Assembly: GCA_023105745.1 (NCBI GenBank)
Contig: JALGQZ010000005.1
Location: 67,597,019 to 67,661,018 of the forward strand
Direction of reading: 5' to 3'
DNA from: Austropuccinia psidii
Lineage: Eukaryota; Basidiomycota; Pucciniomycetes; Pucciniales; Sphaerophragmiaceae
Length of the DNA stretch: 64,000 nucleotides
The position numbers and the translations under genes are program-made. This document shows, piece by piece, positions 24,058-34,960 of the stretch (its first letter is position 1; each line of letters opens with the position of its first letter). The notes beneath the pieces are model-generated. The model was not told the origin of the DNA. It searched no databases and saw only the letters and a list, made by a program, of their open reading frames with translations.

Positions 24058-24332
24058 GTTTCCTCTTTGATATGGCAGGAAGTAACGACCACTGAAAGTT
24101 GAGAATATTTTAGTTTAAAGTTTTTTGTAATGAAGTAATTGAAATGAATTAAAGTTCCTCTTTGATAAGGCAGAAGGTCACTTTGCCCTTGAGTGATAAG
24201 ATTCTTGAAGAAAGGTTTGAATAAGTTGAAATTCCTTTTTGATAAGAAAGGAGGTCACTGCCCTTGAGTGATAAGAGTATTGAATAAAGATTGAAAAAAT
24301 TAAAATTTCATTCTGATAAGGCAGGAGGTAAC
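24058..24332. repeat. Tandem repeat, about 75-95-bp period, four units
   Basis: Units begin at about 24058, 24153, 24230 and 24304 with TTCCTCTTTGATAAGGCAG or variants, followed by AAGGTCAC and GCCCTTGAGTGATAAG. The last unit is truncated. No coding function seen. Confidence 0.65.
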
Positions 24333-24388
24333 TGCCTCAATAATAATACAGATAAGAAATGTTTTTTTAAGAAAACTTTATTATTTTA

Positions 24389-25480
24389 CTATTTTTTATG
24401 GCTTTTTTTGGATTGGTTATTGAAAAATGTATTTCTTGAATGTCTTATTGAGAACTCCACAGCGTTCTTTTGTGAATTACTGAAAGAAATATGTCTTTGA
24501 ATATCTCTCCAAAGAACTTTTTGTGTATTGCCTTTCCATTCTGAAACAAAACCTTTGAAATAATTGATAAACATATTCCCCAAACCAAACCAGTAAAGAG
24601 TTCCTCCTGAGATCTCTAAACCGTCTACCTTCAAATCCTCTTGAGCACATAAACATTTTTAATGAAGTCCTTCTATCATCATTTGATAATATTGGTAAGG
24701 CTTTCTCCAGTAAGGATTTATTAAATTTCCTTTTATTACAATAGTGGTTAGTTATTCCAAGAGGGAATTTTTTGTGAGATTTGATCTGGGTAGTTATAAA
24801 ATATATTGGCTTTGAATTGTTGGTGAATCTAGCTCATAATAATACAGATATTGAAATTTTATCATTGAGAGTATTAAAAACTCTTCTTCTTCCTCATTCT
24901 CCAGTATGTTTGGTTGCATGTCATTTTGATTCTGGGCATCATTTGCTAACGTGATTGTAAGTTTTTCATCTTTATCAGATAAATTATCTGTGTTTTGAAG
25001 TGAGATATTGGAAAGAAGCCTAATTGTTCAGGGGAATGATAAAATTCATCTCTAATTTCATTTTGTGGATTGGGTTATATAATGGTGTGTCCAGCTAGCC
25101 TTTATGTAGATTCTGTGAACTCACCTTCTTTTAGGTATTCAAATATTCTTTGCTTCTTGAATTTATCTTTTAAATTTCCATTATTGTGTTGATATAAAAT
25201 CAATTCATCCTCCAATTATACCAATTTTCCTTCTTCTAGCCCTGTTTCCATTCTTTGTTTAATCCTTCTTCTCATATCTTGAACTGAGCTTGATCCATTC
25301 CATCTTCAGTAATTATGGAACTTTGATTTTCCAATTCTTTAAATTTTCTTTTTTACAATTGATTGATTGTGTCATCTTTTGGTTCTTTATTCATTAAATA
25401 TTTTTCAATATAACCAATGTACCTGGTTTCTTCCTGAAAAAAATGAAATAATCTTCTGAAATTCCTGAGGAATTTGCTTC
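24389..25480 (-). pseudogene. Decayed coding-like segment, family unknown
   Basis: The minus-strand frame 24634-24389 reads VDGLEISGGTLYWFGLGNMF, then FKGFVSEWKGNTQKVLWRD and FSNSQKNAVEF. Its balanced, non-repetitive composition looks like real protein. Upstream on the same strand (to about 25480), further blocks such as PKDDTINQL and ELENQSSIITEDGMDQAQFK are separated by stops and frame changes. I do not recognise a family. A Gag-like or element-encoded protein is possible. Confidence 0.35.
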
Positions 25481-25499
25481 AGGTGTATTGAGATCAATT

Positions 25500-26235
25500 T
25501 TAATTATTTTCTGTGGCGTCAGCCTGTGACTCAAAACCAGAGCACAAGCATAACAGCCAAATACCATAAACCAATGGTAAAGCTAAGATACCACCAAAAA
25601 TTGAACTGAGCCAAACCAGCTCAAAATTTATAAAACAAAAGAGGAAACTCAGCTCTTCCCAAATATACAAGTCCCACAATCATAGGACAAAGAATAACAA
25701 AGTCATTCCTGCTCAAAGTTGTTGCTGAGCATAAACCTTAATTTTCACCTCTCATCTGAAATCCAGAGGAAGAGTATTAACCCCACCAATTTGATATTCA
25801 AATGAAATCTCTAAGTCAGGGCTATCCAATGGTACTAGGAAAAGTGAGCTAACACCAAAATTACAGGAGTTATTGCCACAATAAAGTCAAATAAGGGTGA
25901 ATAAAATATTCACCTCTCATCTATCTTCTACAGTTTCAGAGTGAGATACTTAAAGTGGGGTCTTTTTGAAAAGAGCACAATCAGGGCTATCTGATGGTTG
26001 CTTTCATTTCCTCATATCTTATCTAGAATAAACATTATGGAGAAAACAAGCTCCATACAGATATTGAGAAAATCATATATCTGAATAACAAAGCTTGTAC
26101 ATGGCATAACTTTGCCATATTTAATGTTACCCATACCAAATAAGCTACCATTGTATATATCTCATCCAGGGCTACTGAATTAACCAGCTTTGAGCTTAAT
26201 ATCTCAAAAGATGACAAAGCAATAGCATTTTAAGG
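25500..26235. repeat. Dispersed sub-repeats, possibly LTR or subterminal region
   Basis: Blocks recur: TCACCTCTCATCT (25747 and 25913), CAGGGCTATC (25817 and 25982, variant CAGGGCTACT near 26164) and AACCCCAC (25777 and 26238). They give about 170-bp spacing. A TGTGGCGTCAGCC sequence at 25513 resembles an LTR start, but I found no partner. Nature unresolved. Confidence 0.35.
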
Positions 26236-26700
26236 TTTAACCCCACAATTGGGCCAATACATCTTTTGTGTGGGATAATATCCCATAACCATGATTATGA
26301 GGTGTCGAACAGACAAAGAAGAATGTTAATACTTCAATACCTCATAGTTCATTCAGTACTGGGGTCCCATATAGGTTCTGTACAGCATTCTACGCATCGT
26401 ACACATCAGAAGAGGCTGTGTGGTCCCCAGATGAAACTTTTCACCCTGTATTGGTGAAAACTGCCCAGATGTGGTTTCAAAACCACATCTGAGCCCAATA
26501 CAGAGTATAAAGGCCTTGTAAAAACCACAATCCAGTACTCTTAGGTGAAAAATCTTCACTTCATCCATGTAAAATGGTCTAGAGGACCTTTTCACTCATT
26601 TCCAGGATAAAAAGGGACCTTTCTCTGCCCAAAAGAGGAATCCCCATCCTGTTCTTAAATTACTACAAAGTACAAATGTCAAAAACAGCTATACTCTTGG
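26236..26700. repeat. Unassigned repeat related to 32090-32300
   Basis: Includes TTTTCACCCTGTATTGG and ATGTGGTTTCAAAACC. A diverged relative at 32183-32235 reads TTTTCATCCTGCATTGGG followed by TCTGTGGTTCC. The two may be fragments of the same dispersed repeat. The nested hairpin at 26446-26503 lies within it. Confidence 0.4.
26446..26503. repeat. Nested perfect hairpin
   Basis: Outer arms CTGTATTGG (26446-26454) and CCAATACAG (26495-26503). Inner arms CAGATGTGGTTT (26466-26477) and AAACCACATCTG (26480-26491) surround a 2-base centre. A further 8-bp pair, TTTTCACC/GGTGAAAA, overlaps the left side (26439-26460), so an alternative fold is possible. Confidence 0.7.
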
Positions 26701-27223
26701 AAGAAAAGTCAGGTATACTTTAATTATTAGTATTGTAGTTCTTATTATAGTAACCCAACTGGTAAGACTGCACCCAGGGCTTCCAACAGTTCTCACCACC
26801 ACTATTTTTTATTAGTAAAGCCCTCAATAATTAATTTTTAAACCATTATTATCATCCTAAAATCTTTTTTAAAGTAGTTTCAACTTGTCACAGTCACAGT
26901 TAAATCTTTAAAGAGCATTATTATAGCTTCATCATGGACTCATCTTGACATGTGGGCTTTCTACTTCATCTGTCTCATTCATTCCCCTTTACTCAAGTGA
27001 TAGCCATTTCTCTGGGTCTTCCATGTCCATGTCCAAGTTTCTTCTCATCTTCTTCGGTTCCTGTTCAATTTTTTATTTCTTAACTATCTTCTAACTTCAT
27101 CTTATCATTATAGCTCTCTTTTTCTTTGGAATACCTATCATGCTTAGGTTGAATAATTCTTTTTGATGAGTATTACATGCTAGGCTTTTCTTAAAAGAAA
27201 TTCTCATTGAAATTTTCAAATAG

Positions 27224-28186
27224 TTAGAAGTCCATATAATTTTTTCCTTCATTACTAAAAGTGACTTCAAGATTTTTAATATGACCAATAAGCTTCAAAG
27301 AGTTATCTGTTAATTTTAATTTATAAAGTCTTGTGATTAATTCTGCTTTTATTTCTATCTCATGAGTTATAATATTCAATCCATATTTTGCATCAAAGAG
27401 AGCTGAGAAGGGTATTTTGTTTTGTACAAGAAATATTGTTTTCATTCTTTTTAAAGATTTAATTTCTGTTTCTTCTGTTTCTTTTGTGTTCAATGATTAT
27501 TCTTGATCTATTAACCATTTTCCAATTTTTGAAGAAGCACAAAGCTCCTTACCTCTGGGTGGAGAGATTTGCAACCCTATAGCTTGAGGTTTACATAATG
27601 GTAAACATAATCTTCTAACATATCCATCTGGATAACTAAATATTTCCCCTTGCTTGAGTGAAAACTCAAATTTAACATTATTATCTGCTAGAAATATTCT
27701 TCCAAGTATGGTGTGTATGGCTTTTTTTTCTATTAATAGATGAATTTATTTTCATTCTTCTGTTATCCTAGTAATTGGTTTGAATTTTGACAGTCCAACC
27801 AAAGGTGTTGTATGTCCACCAATTTCTCTGAGTTTCATATTGAGTTTTCTACTGGTAAGTGAGGCTTCAAGCGCAACTTCTGCTGGTATTAAGCTAAGAC
27901 CTGATCCAGTATCAGCCAATGCCATTGTAGGGTATTCTTCTCTACAAATAAATACTTCCATAAATACAAGTGGGAATTCATAATGTAATATTGGTGTATC
28001 ATAGTCTTGTTGTTTTAATGAAAAGAATGTTTCTTGAATATTTGATGCATTAATCAATTTTATCACATCTTTCTCTTGGGTAATTATATGGTTTAATTTG
28101 TCAATAAAGGTTGGTGACGGTGATAATATTCCTGCAAGAGTAATATTTATCTTTTGTTCAAGTATTTTATGCATCACATGTTCCAT
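27224..28186 (-). pseudogene. Ty3 protease region with two retropepsin-like units
   Basis: Minus-strand reading. The first unit contains MALADTGSGLSLIPAEVALE (DTGS active site) and IGGHTTPLVGLSKFKPI. After a stop and frame change it continues with HTILGRIFLADNNVKFEF, GEIFSYPDGYVRRLCLP and ISPPRGKELC (to about 27510). A second unit (27493-27224) reads ALFDAKYGLNIITHEIEIKA and LIGHIKNLEV, which aligns with the first but has DAKY in place of DTGS. The role would be Gag-Pol maturation. Stops make the region non-functional. Downstream (to about 26850) an acidic linker with EDPEKWLSLE may belong to the same polyprotein. Confidence 0.65.
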
Positions 28187-28189
28187 TAT

Positions 28190-30070
28190 TGGCTTTGGGT
28201 CATTGACTGTAGATTTTACTTCTTTCTTAAATTATGTATTTTGGTATCTACTTATTCCCATCATTAGAAATAATTCCAATAGTGTCATTATCTCTTTCAT
28301 TTCCTTCACCCTTCTTTTTGAGATATAGTGACTTCCTGCTTATCTTTGCCATACTATATTACTCTTTTTCCTTGCTGATTTGAGGGTGCATTTGATTTTT
28401 ATATCATATTTTTGGTTAATTCCTACTTCTATTTGGCAAAATGTCTAACCAATTATTTTTCAGACATAGGGCCTTCTGTGAGTACTCTTCAAAAATTTGG
28501 AGAAAGATAGTTCCTCCACACTTAAGGACAATTATTTCCTCCAAGTCTTCTGTGATATAATTACATCTTCTTTCAGAATGTACTACTTTGAAGAATTAAT
28601 AAGACTTGAGTGGATGTCTTAGAGAAATTTGAGCAGGGACACATGGTTGATAACTTGAAGATATGGGTAGTAAAGGATATCTTGGCCTGACTGGGTTTTA
28701 GTTTTGTGTAATTCTCTGATCCTGATTATTTATCTGTTGGGTTTTCCTTTGAGATTCAAATACTTCTGAAAGAGTTTTGAGGTGAATTAATACTTCCTTG
28801 AATGATTCCTTCCTTCTATCCTTTGATTGTTTGAAGCTTGCACCATGGCCTTATACTTTATCATTTCCTTATAAATAGACTTGCAAACAATTGAGAAAAG
28901 ACTAGATAAAACTTCTTGATTGTGATCAATATCTCCTTGTATATATTGATACTTATTGAGATAATTAATGATTGTTTCATATTCCCCAATGAGCATTTTA
29001 TATTGAGTCATATTTCTCATTCCTCCTTCTTGTCAAATATTTGGAAATAATTGAGTTATTGAGGACAGCTAGTATCTTCTTTAAGGTGATACATTTCCCC
29101 ATCTTCTCTTCATATCCAATTTTAACTGATCTCAATCTCCAGTTTCATATCTGGGAGTTCCTTAGATATGGTAGCTAATTTCTTGTTCTTTGGTCCAAAA
29201 GTATATATCTGTCTTTCTGTACCCCTTCCACTTGCTCCTTCAATTAATGCTATATTTTCCACTCTTTTAATTAATATTTCTACTTCCTTTCCATCAAGCC
29301 ATAAGCTATAGTTATTTGGCCTAATCTTGACACTGGGTGTGCCATTTCTAAGAATTTCCTGTTGTAATGGGCTTGAAGACTGTGCATTGATATTAACCCT
29401 CTTTGGTAGAGTATTTGGTCTTTGTGAAGTGAATGGAGCTTATCAGGCCATTGGCAATGAAAATGGTGCTGGTTATCCTTGTTGTCTGAAAATTCTTGGA
29501 ATGGTTTTAGCTTCTTACATTGGGCTGTTTTCTGTGGTAAGATTTTACTCTTTCCTTTTTCCATCTTTATTGAGGAATTCAATTAAGTATTGTTTAATTT
29601 GAAACATTTTTTGATGAAGTCTTTTTGTATCAGATCTATCTTCTTGTCCTTGTATGGTCTATTAATTGAAAAGTTCTTTTTGTATCTATCAGAATTATGT
29701 TGTATCTTTGATGATTCTGACTCCATATTGAGATCTTATTTTTTGTTTTTATTTTGTTCACTTTCCTTTATAATTTCAAATATTTACTTGAGTAATTTTT
29801 GAAAATAATATGTATCTATCTTCTCATATTTCTTGTTGGCTCTGGGTGTACAAACTGATATACTATAGTCTATAGGTGATTATTCTCTTTTTGGATAATA
29901 ATAATGAAATAATTTTGTTTAAGAGCTTGATGTTGATGATGATTTAGAGCTCCATGGGCTCTCTGATCTCAGATTGAATTGATAGGATTATGACTTTTTG
30001 TGATTGGCAAAGGATTTTTTAAAGATTTAATTTAATTTTTTTTATAATAATTGATTTTTGAATATGTATG
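28190..30070 (-). pseudogene. Gag and leader region of the old Ty3 element
   Basis: Position between the primer binding site and protease implies Gag. The longest minus-strand frame (29582-29280, 100 residues, KMEKGKSKILPQKTAQCKK) is basic. A frame at 29020-28787 is also coding-like (YLNKYQYIQGDIDHNQEV). I do not see an intact zinc knuckle. Frames are heavily broken, so the assignment rests mainly on position. Confidence 0.35.
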
Positions 30071-30088
30071 GAGACTTCTGGGACACCA
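30071..30088 (-). other. Primer binding site of the old Ty3 element
   Basis: On the minus strand, two bases after the LTR end (CACA) the sequence reads TGGTGTCCCAGAAGTCTC. A TGG start complementary to a tRNA CCA end, two bases from the LTR, is the canonical layout. I do not name the tRNA. Confidence 0.6.
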
Positions 30089-30090
30089 GA

Positions 30091-31999
30091 TGTGGGAGGA
30101 AATAAGGCAGTAAGCTGAGGGGGATATTATGAGTAAGTCTGTTTTAAAATTCAGAATCACTAAATAGCCATGGGTGCTAAGGTGTATTATCTGCCCCTCT
30201 AAATAATACTGAATAGTCTTTCTAAAGAGAACCAAAAAAAAAGAGCATTTTTGGATTTCACAGATAGAGAATACTCATCAATAGTCACCAAATCAGACCT
30301 ATCAATAACTCTATAGCCAGAACTCTGATGTAACACTATACTTTATGATAACATAAAGACTACAATTAGACTTTATTTTAATAATACTGATAAATTTTTT
30401 TGGTCATTCATTTTTGATTATGCTGATCTTATTAATATTAATACTAAGAATAGGAATACTATATTTAATACTAATAACAATTTTTCAATAATAATCCTTA
30501 ATACTATGTGTAGATCACTACTATTTCCTTTTAATACTGCTAATATTATGAAAAATGCTACTAACCTTTTTACTACTAATATACTACTATTCTTAAGTAA
30601 TACCAACCTAATGAGATTGTTAGTATTGCTATACTACTATTCTTCCATTATTCTAATATATGGAAATTTTCACTACAGTTATACTACTATTCTTCAATGA
30701 TATCAAGAAACTGAGAAAGGCTACCAAGCTTTTCATGAGAAGACCTCTATGTATACCTTTTGGGACTGCATAGAGCTTTCCAAAATAGGGAACTTGAAAA
30801 AAAAGGGAATTGAGACGTTCTAGTTTGAGACATGTAGTTTTGGTGTAAAAGTGTGTTTGCTGAGTGAATATTTCTGGTGGTGTTTTTTCTTATCAAAAGA
30901 AATAATTTAATTGAGATAATTTGGCTGTTGAGAATTGATTTTTGCCAAGAAATTGAAGAAAATACAGCTTCTGACAAGTGAAATCTTTTCTGGTCATATG
31001 ATATCTTTGAGAGGATTTAGCTGGTGAAATTATTGTTGGAAGTGGAGAAAGTGGATAAAATACAGAATATTTCATTTAGTAAACTTCCATTAGATTTGAA
31101 CAAAGTTGGGGAAAGTATTTTTTTCAAAATTGATAGAAAATCTTGACAAAACTTTGCTGGTGGTTTTATTATAGTATTTCATCATTTTATGCATATATTG
31201 CATGATTTCTATCAAATTTGATGTGTATTACTATTACTAAGAAAGCATTTGTTCTTATCAAATAAATTTCAATTTCTTGCATATAATTAAGGTTTTTTAA
31301 TTTAATTGAGGTGGAGAAAATACAGTTCTGATTTTGTGCTCAATATAAATGTAAATAGCTGTATTGAGTTTATATTAATTGGGCTTTGTAAATGTTATGG
31401 ATGAAGCAATAATATGGAGTAATTGGTATTTGTTATTTCAATTGGAATTATCCTGAGTCAAGCTATCATCTTTATTTCCAAAATTATTGATTATTTCATA
31501 GGAGTTCTTCAAATTCTGATTTACCTAGTTCCTGAGTTCTGAAATTTGATTTTCTTCTCTGCTGCTATTAAAAATTTGATTTCTTATCTGTAGTTATTCC
31601 ACAATCATATTTCCATCTCCAGAGGTATTCTTAAATTTACAAAATTCTCCAATATTCTTTCCATCTCCAAAGTTATTCAGCAGTTTGATTTCCATCTCCA
31701 AAAATATCCTACAAAATTCCATAATTCCCAAATCTCCTTTCCATTTCTGAATTTATTCCACACTCTTATGTCTTTCTTCAGAGTTATTCATAAATCCTAT
31801 TTCCATATAGTTATTCTGAAATCATGTATCCATCAATTTATTCTGCAATTTGCAAGATTCCTCAATCTTCTTTCCATCTCCCAATGTATTCTGAAATTTT
31901 TTTCCTTCTTCAGATTTCTTCTGCAAATTTTTGGTAGCTCAGAAATATTTTCATGATTTAGTAAGCTTGAGACTGGTATAGTTGGTATGGAATACCACA
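30091..31999 (-). repeat. 5' LTR of the old Ty3 element
   Basis: Partner of 553-2786 (see that entry for shared blocks). On the minus strand it starts TGTGGTATTCC and ends CCTCCCACA, so it has TGTG..CACA ends. It contains the degenerate CCATCTCCA/TTATTC array at about 31540-31930. Confidence 0.65.
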
Positions 32000-33478
32000 A
32001 CAGGGTTGTATAATGAGATACACTCCCATATAAATTAATTATTATTTATCAAAGATATTCAGAAAATTCTTAAACTTTCATTACTCAGAAACCAACTAAT
32101 CAGAGGCTCAAATAAATGTATTGTGCATCTTCTGATGTGTCAGAAGCACCAGGAAGAATCTGGAAGGTTGATAGAAAATGTTTTTCATCCTGCATTGGGT
32201 AAAAAAGTCAATCTGTGGTTCCAAAAACACCTTTCAGCTCATTAAAAGGCTGTTTTGAGCCTGTGGGACCACACATAGGCCACAGGCATGAAAATGTTCA
32301 CTTTTGGGCCATTTTCACAGAGGCTCTTGGAGAAAACAAGACTAGCATGGCACTCAGTAATCAAGGACTCACTTTGATGGCTCCAAAGGATAAAGAAACA
32401 AAAGAAGAATATATTTTTTTAAGAAACAAAGGGAAGTACAAGATGTGCCAAAGATAAGAAATAATCCAAGGGCCAAGGATAATAACAAAAGCCAAAAGCC
32501 AAATAGGAAACAAAATGAATCCTCAATTTACTATTTAAACCTGCCAGAAAGAAAAATGGAATTATTAAAGGATATGCCACCAATACCCACTGACAGGCAA
32601 AGAAGCAAAGTGCAAATGACTGACTTAATAATATCAGTATTTACTTTCAATAATGAAAAGAAAATTAATTAGAAAAATAAATAAAATATCCTAATTAGCT
32701 GGGGAAAAAGCCCCCAGGGATGGAAAGGTGGCTAGTATCTGTTAAAAGCTGAAGACTGATCCTGGAGGGTTAATCACCTCACTTTATTGACTGTTTTGAG
32801 TCAATATAGATCTGGCCATCTTGAGAATTGAACTGTGTGTCTTGAATTTTGACAGTGGAATATGAATTGGCCCAAATACGCCTGTGAGCCTCTGAGATAT
32901 GACCACATATCCAAAAAGGTCACAACAAAATCTCTGTAATAATTATACTTATGATAATTATCTCAAAAATTAGTCAAATAACATAAATAACCACAATATC
33001 TAAATTAACTCAGAATCTAATGAAAAACCATTTAAAATAAATTGAACTATTAGATTCCTCATGTTAAAATACACATATGTAGCTTTTATGGCATATCTGA
33101 AAAGTCAATAATTACTGAAGTATAAGTAATAATACCTTAAAAAAAGGTACAGAACCTCATTTATTTCAGAAACTAATGAAGCAACATGTAAAAGAAATTG
33201 TACCATTGGATTCTCCATAAAGCTCTACATATAAAACAACTATAAAGCTAATCTCTAAAGTCAATACTTAAGGAATTAAGTTGAATATATGCACTTTTTT
33301 GGTCAACGCATATATTCATGGTTTTTAGCTAATATCTCTTGAAATATACAAGATAGAGAGATAACCCAAATATAAAGTCACCATGTAATTACTGTAAGAA
33401 TACAGATATGAACTTTATTTTACAAGCTATAAACAAGGCTAAAACCTTTAATGGATTATTTAATAAAATCAATAGAGC
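32000..33478. other. Spacer between the two retrotransposons
   Basis: No gene recognised. Holds a fragment related to 26236-26700, a diverged duplication of about 160 bp (33010-33120 and 33170-33280), and a hairpin with 11-bp arms TGAATATATGC/GCATATATTCA (33282-33292 and 33308-33318). Frames at 32215-32672 are open by chance as far as I can tell. Confidence 0.3.
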
Positions 33479-33483
33479 TGTTG
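33479..33483. other. Target site duplication TGTTG, left
   Basis: Identical to 42401-42405 directly after the 3' LTR. A 5-bp duplication is standard for Ty3 integrase. It shows the two LTRs belong to one insertion event. Confidence 0.9.
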
Positions 33484-34199
33484 TGTCACAGCCAAGGAGG
33501 CAGGGGCATTACCAATCATCTTCAACAATCATTACTTCCTTGATACCCTTCAAAACCCAATCAGCAAGGTGGTTTCATTCAACATTCTCCAAATACAGTT
33601 TTCAGACCTCAATACAGTTTCATACAGGCAAGACCCAAATACAGGATTCACCAAATACAGGCCTGTAATCAATACAGGCACAAATACCTGGATTGGATTC
33701 ACCAATACAGGATTCAATCCCACATCCAACTTCTTCCAGCATACAAGCAAGTATCTCAACACTCAAACTCCAAGGCTGGTATTTCTCACATATACCAGCC
33801 CCTCTTCATCCACCTGGGTTTTTTCCCCCAGTTAATTAAAATATTGGATTTATTATTTAATATTCTTTTATTTCTCATTAAGAAATATTATTTTATTATT
33901 TATTAAGTTAGTCTTTGCCTTCCCTCACCTGTTCAGTAGAGTCCTGGTGGCCATATCCTTTATTAATCCTTTTCTCTTTTCTGAACAGGTTGAAACAGTG
34001 GTACAGGATTATTTGTGGTTGGCTCTTTATTATTGCTTTTGTTTTCTCTCATATCTTTTTATGCTTATTATTTTATGACTAGGAATTTATCCTCTTACTC
34101 CATTACTCTTATCATTTGAGTATTTTATTCTGAGCCCTCCATAAGTAAGTCTGTTCACTGAGTGCCAGGCCCTCTTCATTTAGAAGAGCCCCTGTGACA
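33484..34199 (+). repeat. 5' LTR (716 bp)
   Basis: Starts TGTCACAG and ends CTGTGACA, an 8-bp terminal inverted repeat. U3 holds six AATACAG words (33592-33710). A TATA-like word (CATATACC, 33789-33796) lies about 38 bases before AGTTAATTAAAATA (33830-33843), which is complementary to the site following the LTR. Transcription probably starts near 33825-33832; that is inferred from TATA spacing and the self-priming model. Confidence 0.95.
33592..33710 (+). promoter_or_regulatory. U3 array of six AATACAG repeats
   Basis: AATACAG at 33592, 33611, 33638, 33654, 33671 and 33704, mostly preceded by C or CA and often followed by G. The array lies 120-240 bases upstream of the likely transcript start. 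The 3' LTR has the same set plus an 18-bp insertion carrying inverted CTGTATTG copies. A transcription-factor binding cluster is a reasonable guess. Confidence 0.45.
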
Positions 34200-34200
34200 T

Positions 34201-34214
34201 TATTTTAATTAACT
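34201..34214 (+). other. Putative self-priming primer binding site
   Basis: TATTTTAATTAACT, starting two bases after the LTR end, is the exact complement of AGTTAATTAAAATA at 33830-33843. No TGG-type tRNA complement is present here. In Tf1/sushi elements the 5' end of the mRNA folds back to prime at this place. The match is 14 of 14, with mismatches on both sides. Caveat: both contain the palindrome TTAATTAA. Confidence 0.55.
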
Positions 34215-34960
34215 CATAATTGCTTCTTTTTCATTCATTCATTTTATTCATTTCTCTCATTCTTCAATTATGATCTTTTCATGATTTTATGATTTTTATG
34301 ATTTTTATGATTTCATTATCTCTCATCAATTTTCATCTCATTCATTTAATTCAAATGAAAATTGATTCTGTTTCTCATTTCAAAAATTCTGCTAACCATT
34401 TCACTTTATTCTTTATCATTCTAATTTCTCTTTTTGTCTGAATTCAGGTTCTTATCAGGTTATTTGAGTGGAATTATTTGGGTTAATTGATTCATCATTC
34501 AGGGATTTTATTTCTTTGGGGTATTCAGTGATTTTGATTTTGAAATTTCTCAAGATTATTGATTTATTGATTGATTCCTCAAGACATTGATTTCACCTCA
34601 AGATTTTTAATTGACTGTGATTGATTTTATTTGATTGACTTTATTTGATTCCTCAAGATAGCTGATTTATCCTCAAGATTTGATTTGATTGAATTGATTT
34701 TGAAGATATTGATTGAATTCCTCCAGACTTAATTGATTTGATTTGGGATTGTATTGATTGACTTGAATTGATTTATTGATTGACATTGATTATCCATAAG
34801 AATTGGATTCTGTCATTTTCATTCTTCAAGATTTGTCAGAGTATTTTCACTTCAAGACTTTTTATTGATCCTTCAAGACCATCAAGATTCTCATTTAATT
34901 TGATTTGGTCAAGCCTTATTTTATTCAAAGTATCATCAAGTTTTTATTCATTATTCTTTC
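34215..34960 (+). other. Untranslated leader of the chromovirus
   Basis: A+T-rich, with many TTGATT and CAAGAT words and no long frame. It runs from the priming site to the Gag start codon. Packaging signals would be expected here but none can be identified by eye. Confidence 0.6.

Larger units (their letters stand above)
553..31999 (-). mobile_element. Old Ty3-type LTR retrotransposon, split by nested insertions
   Basis: Two diverged direct repeats (553-2786 and 30091-31999) bound this element. Read on the minus strand, each begins TGTGGTATTC and ends CACA. The upstream LTR is followed by a TGG-type primer binding site and the downstream LTR is preceded by a purine tract. Between them, in correct minus-strand order, lie Gag/protease (28.2-27.2 kb), RT (14.4-13.2 kb), RNase H and integrase (4.8-2.9 kb) relics. 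All are full of stops and frameshifts. The 31-kb span comes from later insertions, not from a giant element. I found no convincing 5-bp target duplication outside the LTRs, which fits great age. The link between protease and RT pieces as one copy is inferred from order and orientation. Confidence 0.7.

Noticed and set aside
553..31999. A single giant 31-kb retrotransposon
   Set aside because: The interior contains clearly unrelated elements with their own ends and target duplications; the coding parts fit a normal-sized Ty3 element that was split.
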